This document shows, piece after piece, positions 58,601 to 64,000 of a DNA stretch of 64,000 bases. The position numbers and the translations under genes were made by a program. The notes under the pieces were generated by a model. It made no database searches and was not told the origin of the DNA. It worked only from the letters and a program-made list of their open reading frames with translations. The DNA lies in assembly GCF_002999335.1 (NCBI RefSeq), contig NW_020312225.1, positions 62,001 through 126,000 of the forward strand. The letters are read 5' to 3'. The stretch's first letter is position 1; each line of letters starts with the position of its first letter. The DNA is from Cyclospora cayetanensis. Lineage: Eukaryota > Apicomplexa > Conoidasida > Eucoccidiorida > Eimeriidae.

Positions 58601-61600
58601 CGGCTGATGGCCTGAGACAACAGCGGGGGCCTCCGGAAAAGCCTCCGGTGGTTGCGCGTCGACGGCATTGAGGAGGATGTGGGGTGGCGTGAGGAGGGGC
58701 GAGGTGAACTGCACAACAAACAACACTGCGGAGGAGGAGGAAGCAACAATGCACGAAAAATGGCATCGGAAAGCATAAGCTCGAAGATTCTTCCACGTTG
58801 TGTTAGTTCACACGCATCTCTACCAACCCCGGTTCATCGGCTGCCGGCTTTTATTCGCTGCCTATCTGCAGCTCACGGCAACATGTGTTTGCAGCTCTCC
58901 TGCAGAGCCACTGAGCCCATCATTACAGCCCTAGTCCTCAGCGCACGCATAACGCTCAAAAACTCACGGAAAGGAGAGTGGTGCTGCCCGGTGTGGAGCA
59001 TATCGGCTGTCCAACATCCGCCTCCAACAGATATACCTGTACGAGCAACAGCCAACAACGGTGTACTCCGCTGCTGATACTTATGCCTTGCTGTCTGTGC
59101 TCTCGCAACTGGCGTTGAACCCCCGTAGGCCCCTCCAGTGTCCTATGCTGTGAATAATATATCACGGTTGCCCACGGCCCTTGAAAGCCTCGAGCCCAAT
59201 ACGATGAAGCCTAGCGCCTTGGGAGCTGAGCTCCTACCTGTGAGAAGAAGTTGAGCGTGTAGTTAATGAGGAAAGAAACAAGGCACGACTTGCCGGTGCC
59301 CTTGCCACCCCAAACTATGACCGTGGGGAGCAGCTGACGGCAGCAGCTGCACCAGCAGCCCCTGTCTTTCGTACTGCAGGTGTGCCACGCTGCTGCTGCG
59401 GTGTGTTGCTCCCGGAGGTTAGAGCGAATACGACCAAACAGGCGCACCAGCTGAGATGCGGCTAACCACCTGCAACAGCAGCACCAACCAGCACGAGTCA
59501 TGAGCAGCGGCATTCCTTCGCACAAGCATCTCCCGAGGCTTTCCGCATATATCTGTATAATACACATATACATGGAGGGCCGTTTGGGCATAAAACCCCG
59601 TCAACAGCTGTGTGTATCGCATGCCAACATACAAAACACGGAATCGCGACTCAAGCAAACCCTTTTGCTGAAAAAAGGGTCGATTATTCAATAATGGAGG
59701 TAAAACTGGCTCGGGGGCTGTACGGCCTCCTTAGGCACTACGCAGCTGGCCCCCCTTCATAGGGCCACCAGCAGAAATACCGCGAAGGTATACAGAACCC
59801 CGAATACGCTGGAGGGGCCTCACAAAACCCGTGCATGCATGCATGCATGCATGCACCACTGAGGCTTTCAATGCCTCCTGAGGCCCTTGGGGCCCCTCCA
59901 AGAAAATGTCTGCAGCGCTCCCTGAAGTGGGATCTCACCAGATAGGCGGGATGACTTCAAGGGGTAGCGGCGGCTGCACGAGCAGCGCAGCTGGAGCAGT
60001 GGGGGGTGCCAGCGCTTTGGATATGGAAATTCGACCCTCCGGAAGCCGCACTTCGCACAGCAGTAGCATCACCGGGAATTTCTGCAACAAAAAAGGCTTC
60101 AAGAGCGGGGCGTTCCACAGGTGTAGTACCCACAGCCCGACACTCGAATCAGTTCTGCCGGAAGCAGCAACTTTGGCACAAGCAGAAGGCGCGAGAGAAA
60201 TCTCGAAAGCAAACAACGTCTGCAGCAGCAGCAGTTCCTCCCTCCCCAACCAGTCCTCTCTGCCCAACAGTAGATAATACACCCAAGCAGCACCTGCCGA
60301 TCAAAGCGGTTCAAGAGACCCTCGATTTGAGGCGTCGCGAGGGCAGTGCGCTGAAGACGGCCATCGACTTGCAGCAGGCGCAGTGCAGCAGGTGCGTCAG
60401 AACACGCTGGGATCCTGTTGTGCCCTTCAGAAGTGTACATACACCCCAAGGATCTGCAGCAGACGCACGTGCCCGGCACAATTCGTGTTGAAGATGGGGG
60501 AGGGATGGGAAGCAGGTCCGACTACCCGAAGAGCCAGAACGCAGGAGAAGAAGACATGCATGGCACTGCTTCCGCAATGCACGAGACTTCAGCACCCTGA
60601 CAGGAACGGGATAGACAAGGATTGCTGCTCCCCTCTTGCCAACAAGGAGGCGAGGCAGGCGCTACGTGGTGTCGCAGCCAACGCAGACCCCGAGGGCAAT
60701 CCTTGGAACCTGCGAGAGATCCGAGGAGTGCGCCGGAGAGAGCCACGGCTAGGCTCCCAAGGCGGAGGCACAGCATCCACAGAGAGAAATTACACACAGA
60801 TACACTCATACACACACAGAATGAGGAGGCGAGCACCAGGAGGGGGCAAGAACATTGAACGGACGCGCATTCGTCGAAATTCTGCTTGAAGGCGCAAACT
60901 GGGAAGCGTGCAGAGACGAAGTCTTCCAAGAAGGCTTCCGCAACCTGGAAGCCTTCCTCGTAGTGGGGTTGTTGCTGCTGCTGTTGCTCGCGTTGTGGGT
61001 GTTCATGGTCGGTGGCAAAGCCCTCGGGGCCAGGCAGCGCCGTGATGCGGATGCCAGGAGTCGTCGCAGCGCTGCCACTGCCGTTGCTGCCGCTGAGGAG
61101 GCCTCTCAGAGAGCTGCATCCTGACACCCCTTCTGGAGGGGGTGGACCCTCAGACACCACCAAGTGGTAGGTGGAGCTGGGGGGGAAGAAGTGGCCGCGG
61201 CACTCCGCTAGTCCCCTGCAAGCGCGAAGCACAGCAAGAGCTGCCACACGCAGGAGCCCATGTGCGCAGCGGCGCAAGAAACAAGAAGCCTCGAATGCAT
61301 GCGCGCTCGGATGCGGGTACGGGGGCTTTCTTACCTCACAACTCTGAACCAAACAGCCCGACGGACTGCCAGCCATTCTCCAGCTCTCAGGGGCAGCAAA
61401 TAGGCCCTGAAATCCCGTCTGTTCGTGCTTCTGCTAGACGCGCCGTTGCAACTCGTTGCGCAATAGTGCAAGTGGGGAGCAGGGATGGAAGAACCCCATA
61501 GAGCACCTCGGCTGCTTTCCGCTTCTGCGGCGACGAGCTCCTGCTGCGCCCTGCTGCTCGTGAGGTCCCACCCTTGCTGCTGCAGCAGCTGCTGCTGCTG

Positions 61601-61912
61601 GAGCACAGCTGCGGAGTCTCTACACCTCAGCAGGCGGGGAGCACGCCACGGCTCCTCAGCCGCATCTTCCCTTCGCGTTGCGGGGGCTGCAGCCGCTGTG
61701 CCTCCAGGTGTTGCTGCATCCGTCGCCTCTTGTTTCCTGCCCTTAGGAGGGTTCTCTCGCCACCTGTGGAAATGAAAAAGTTCCTCGTGAGTTATTCCAC
61801 TGGAGAGGGAACCGCTGGGGGGCTTGTTCTCGGCTGCGAGTTTCTCAGAGGACTCCCCAGAGTCGCCCCTCTCCAAGGGGGCCCCCACATTCATTGGCGG
61901 CGCTGCATTCAT
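55645..61912 (-). CDS. NOL9/GRC3-family polynucleotide 5'-hydroxyl kinase
   Basis: Nucleolar RNA kinase family acting in pre-rRNA (ITS2) processing. Exons supported: 61912-61333, one from 61176, 60219-59939, 59469-59238, 59036-58968, 58708-57459, 57328-56443, 56007-55942 and probably one to about 55645. Start ATG 61912 is provisional. Key motifs: an N-terminal beta module (AYLLPLRAGEWLAVRRAVWF; LLCEVRLPEGRIS), VIPPIWWLAASQL, Walker A VIVWGGKGTGKSCLVSFLIN, the family block VYLLEADVGQPICSTPG (usually D.GQ.EFTPPG), FTSPLLTPPHILL, QVFFGDVNPKSAPHRYL, and the lid-region match LIVNSPGWTVGLGQRLL. Most exon junctions around the P-loop are in phase. Insertions rich in Gln, Glu and Ala separate the motifs, and the 57328-56443 exon contains poly-Gln. 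The Glu of EFTPPG is replaced (PICSTPG), which is unusual. The exon around 60.8-61.2 kb and the C-terminus are unresolved. Confidence 0.75.
59827..59854. repeat. (GCAT)n microsatellite
   Basis: Six to seven uninterrupted GCAT units in the intron between the NOL9-like exons at 60219-59939 and 59469-59238. Confidence 0.85.
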
Positions 61913-62683
61913 ACAGAAGGGTTCCCCAATGCACACCTTCTACTGCAGCAGCAGCACAATATGCTGCACATGCTGCAGCCGCCGCTGTACCGCCATGGAG
62001 AGGTGCTGTTCGAGCCTTCACGCTGGCTTCCTTACCGCCGAAGGCCTTGAGGCTTGCCCTCCAATGATTTAAACAAAACTTCTGGGGGCTTTGATTGGGA
62101 AATGCGAAGCCTCTCGGCGTGCTCCTGGAGTCCAGTCTCCCGGATGTAAACAGGCCTTGAAAGAGAAGAACAACAGCATATTCCGTTTATGTCAAACAGA
62201 TGACTATATATATATGACGAGCATTCACGTTTTCTCGTCGGAGATATATGTACATATATATATATATATATAGAGCTATGCGGCTTAGGCTTTAACCATT
62301 CGGAATCGCTGCCACTGGGCAGCGGGTGCATGCGCGGGGGTTGCTGAATCGACTGAGCATCGAGATCTTCACCAGCCCTGGATCCCATGTCTACGCGATA
62401 GCACTCAAAAAGGAGCCAACTTAATGTCTTTTTGCTCTCAGAGCAAGGTGTCAAGCGTGCAGGTGAGGCGGAAATTTTATGCGCCGTTGAGCCTGGGTGG
62501 CTTCTAAGAAGCACACATAGCGTTGCATGGCAAGGTCTGGCATCAAGTCTTCGAGAAGTTGGAGGCGTAGGGCTGAGACTTGGCCCCCCTCATATACCCG
62601 TTCAAAAATTCAAGTGCACAGGAGCAACAGCAGCGACAGCAGCGGCGGTCCCCCCGCCGCTGCAGCACATCGAGTTAGCGAGG
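61913..62683. other. Divergent promoter region
   Basis: Lies between the proposed starts of the NOL9-like gene (-) and the last gene (+). It contains a TA microsatellite at about 62250-62271. Frames here lack support. Confidence 0.45.
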
Positions 62684-64000
62684 ATGGAAGAGGAAAGCAG
62701 TGCTGCTTCCTCTCAATCGGCTTCGTGCTCTGCGCCTAAGGAAGTGCGTGTGAACCCAAATGCCTCAACCCTATCCATATCTCGTTCGCAGTATGTATGT
62801 GCTGCTCCCAGAGCTGTATACTGTGCACCAGCTGTATACTGTGCATCAGCTGTATACTGTGCATCAGCTGTATACTGTGCAACACTCGCTGAGCTACCTC
62901 AGCTGTGAATTCTTGCGCTGTGACTGTCTCATTTCAGATTCGCTTCGCGTCCGTGGCCGCCTTGAATCGCTGGATGGCAGAGCAACGGGAGAAAGGGCAA
63001 TTTTTTTTTGTGTTGGCGAGAACGCACAAGCCGAAGCCCCCCCGAAAGGGCATATCGAAGACGTTAAACCCCCGGAACAACGCGGTAGATCCTGACACAC
63101 CCATCTACACCGCGACATACAAGTGCAAGCATTGGAAAGATCCAAAGACCTTTGTATCATACAAGAAATACACCCAGCGCTTTCTCTACGGGGCAGATGT
63201 GCGCTGCGAAGAAGACCGCGTGTCGTCCCCGTCGCCTAACGGGGCGGTAAGTGTATCTACAGTAGCCTCCGTCAACACTTCCGCTGTGAGTGATGGCCTC
63301 CCTGCAACAGTGGCCGATCCCCAGGTAGGAGGTGAGAAGGCGTTTGGCGTTCAGGGGCCTCCCTCCGAGGCTGCTGTGCAGTCTGAAGGGGAGGGGTGTT
63401 CTACTGTAAGGGATTTGAGCAGTCAGCAGAGTTCACAGGGTGGGTTGTCTCTTGCGCGGGGGGGGGGCCTCCCTACGTTCCAGCCGCTGTCGTGCCCATT
63501 TAGAGAAAGAGCTTCCTCTTTGATGAGGGCTCCCCGCAGTGTTATCGAGGAAAGGATGTTTGCTCTACAAGCGCAGCTGCAAAAGATAAGGCGGCGCCTG
63601 CAGTATAGGAGCGTCAAGAGTAAAGCGAAGCGGGAGAGGAGGCTCCCCGCATCGCTGGTGTCTGTTGAGGAGCTTGAAGAGGAAGCCAGGAGCATCCAAG
63701 AGAAGATCCTGAAGCTCTGCGAGCAACGGGACGGAGGGGTTCAGCGCGTGGCCGGAAGCGTCCATGTGTCGCACCAACTAGTGCCAGCAGGGAGAGCAGA
63801 AGAGACATCAGAAGCGAGCAATCATCGGGCAGTGGAGGCGAAGGAAGGAGAAAGGGGCAGGGCCCAAGTCGACGTCGGCTCCAAGACGCTGACCCTTGCG
63901 GAGACGGGGGCCAAAAATGAGAGAAAGCAGTGCGACAGCGCAAATCTAAGGAGACTGAGAGTGCAGAAGGGGCAGGATATTCGATTGGCGAGAACAGTCA
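62684..64000 (+). CDS. Unrecognised protein, 5' part, runs off the window
   Basis: ATG 62684 (AGGATGGAAG) opens a 37-codon exon ending at a TAT|GTATGT donor (62794). It joins in phase 0 to an exon from 62938 (acceptor CTCATTTCAG) that stays open to the window end, about 390 residues so far. After a Ser-rich start comes a compact segment (IRFASVAALNRWMAEQREKG, QFFFVLARTHKPKPPRKG, then YKCKHWKDPKTFVSYKKYTQ). Its layout loosely recalls N-terminal zinc-binding modules of FAR1/SWIM-type proteins, but too few Cys/His are visible to assign one. A Ser/Gly/Val linker and a basic coiled-coil-like helix follow (ERMFALQAQLQKIRRRLQYR; EELEEEARSIQEKILKLCEQ). An internal GCG|GTAAGT at about 63246 could be a used donor. 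Probably nuclear, by composition only. Confidence 0.6.
62812..62883. repeat. Four-copy 18-bp tandem repeat in first intron
   Basis: Four nearly identical 18-bp units (agctgtatactgtgcatc) lie between the first donor (62794) and the acceptor before 62938 of the last gene. They read as a Tyr-Cys-Ala-Ser/Pro-Ala-Val repeat if the intron is retained. Confidence 0.9.

Overview
The window looks like nuclear DNA of an eimeriid coccidian (Eimeria or Cyclospora type; species not determinable by eye). The evidence is CAG/AGC/GCA triplet runs that fall in coding and intronic DNA alike and are read as poly-Gln, poly-Ser or poly-Ala, intron-rich genes with GT-AG introns of about 70-700 nt, long gene-poor stretches, a Cys/Tyr-rich secreted protein of oocyst-wall type, and an IMP1-like antigen. 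There are no bacterial operons, CRISPR arrays or insertion sequences. Exon structures were worked out by hand from family motifs, splice-site consensus and reading phase. No transcript data were available, so 5' ends are the least certain part.

Layout. 1-4.1 kb: mostly empty, with a possible small secreted-protein gene on the minus strand (2.8-3.6 kb). 4.1-5.35 kb (-): PTC7-like PP2C phosphatase. 5.7-7.5 kb (-): unrecognised coding exons. 11.3-18.9 kb (-): a large AP-2 alpha-adaptin gene whose introns hold several different minisatellites. 20.6-21.4 kb (+): PRKRIP1/DUF1168 protein. 22.6-22.9 kb: TATG/TGTG repeat. 23.1-24.9 kb (-): Cys/Tyr repeat secreted protein. 26.8-27.7 kb (-): p23 co-chaperone. 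31.8-33.9 kb (-): five-exon histidine phosphatase. 37.3-40.8 kb (+): PH-like plus RING protein. 41.6-46.0 kb (-): ten exons in perfect phase that read as one NADAR-FHA-coiled coil-RRM-RS protein, the most unusual object here. 47.6-48.2 kb (-): weak membrane/secreted ORF. 50.4-51.9 kb (-): IMP1-like protein with a perfect 20-bp inverted repeat in one intron. 52.7-54.1 kb (+): mitoribosomal protein mL54. 55.6-61.9 kb (-): NOL9/GRC3-type polynucleotide kinase. 62.7 kb to the window end (+): 5' part of an unrecognised gene.

The window alternates between repeat-rich segments (about 11-23 kb and 54-63 kb, full of CAG-type runs) and repeat-poor segments (about 1-10 kb and 25-54 kb), as described for Eimeria chromosomes. 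The genes are mostly unrelated housekeeping functions: vesicle coat, splicing, chaperone, mitochondrial translation, rRNA processing and signalling phosphatases. The stage-specific or surface candidates are the Cys/Tyr protein, the IMP1-like protein and the small secreted ORFs. No co-regulated cluster is evident.
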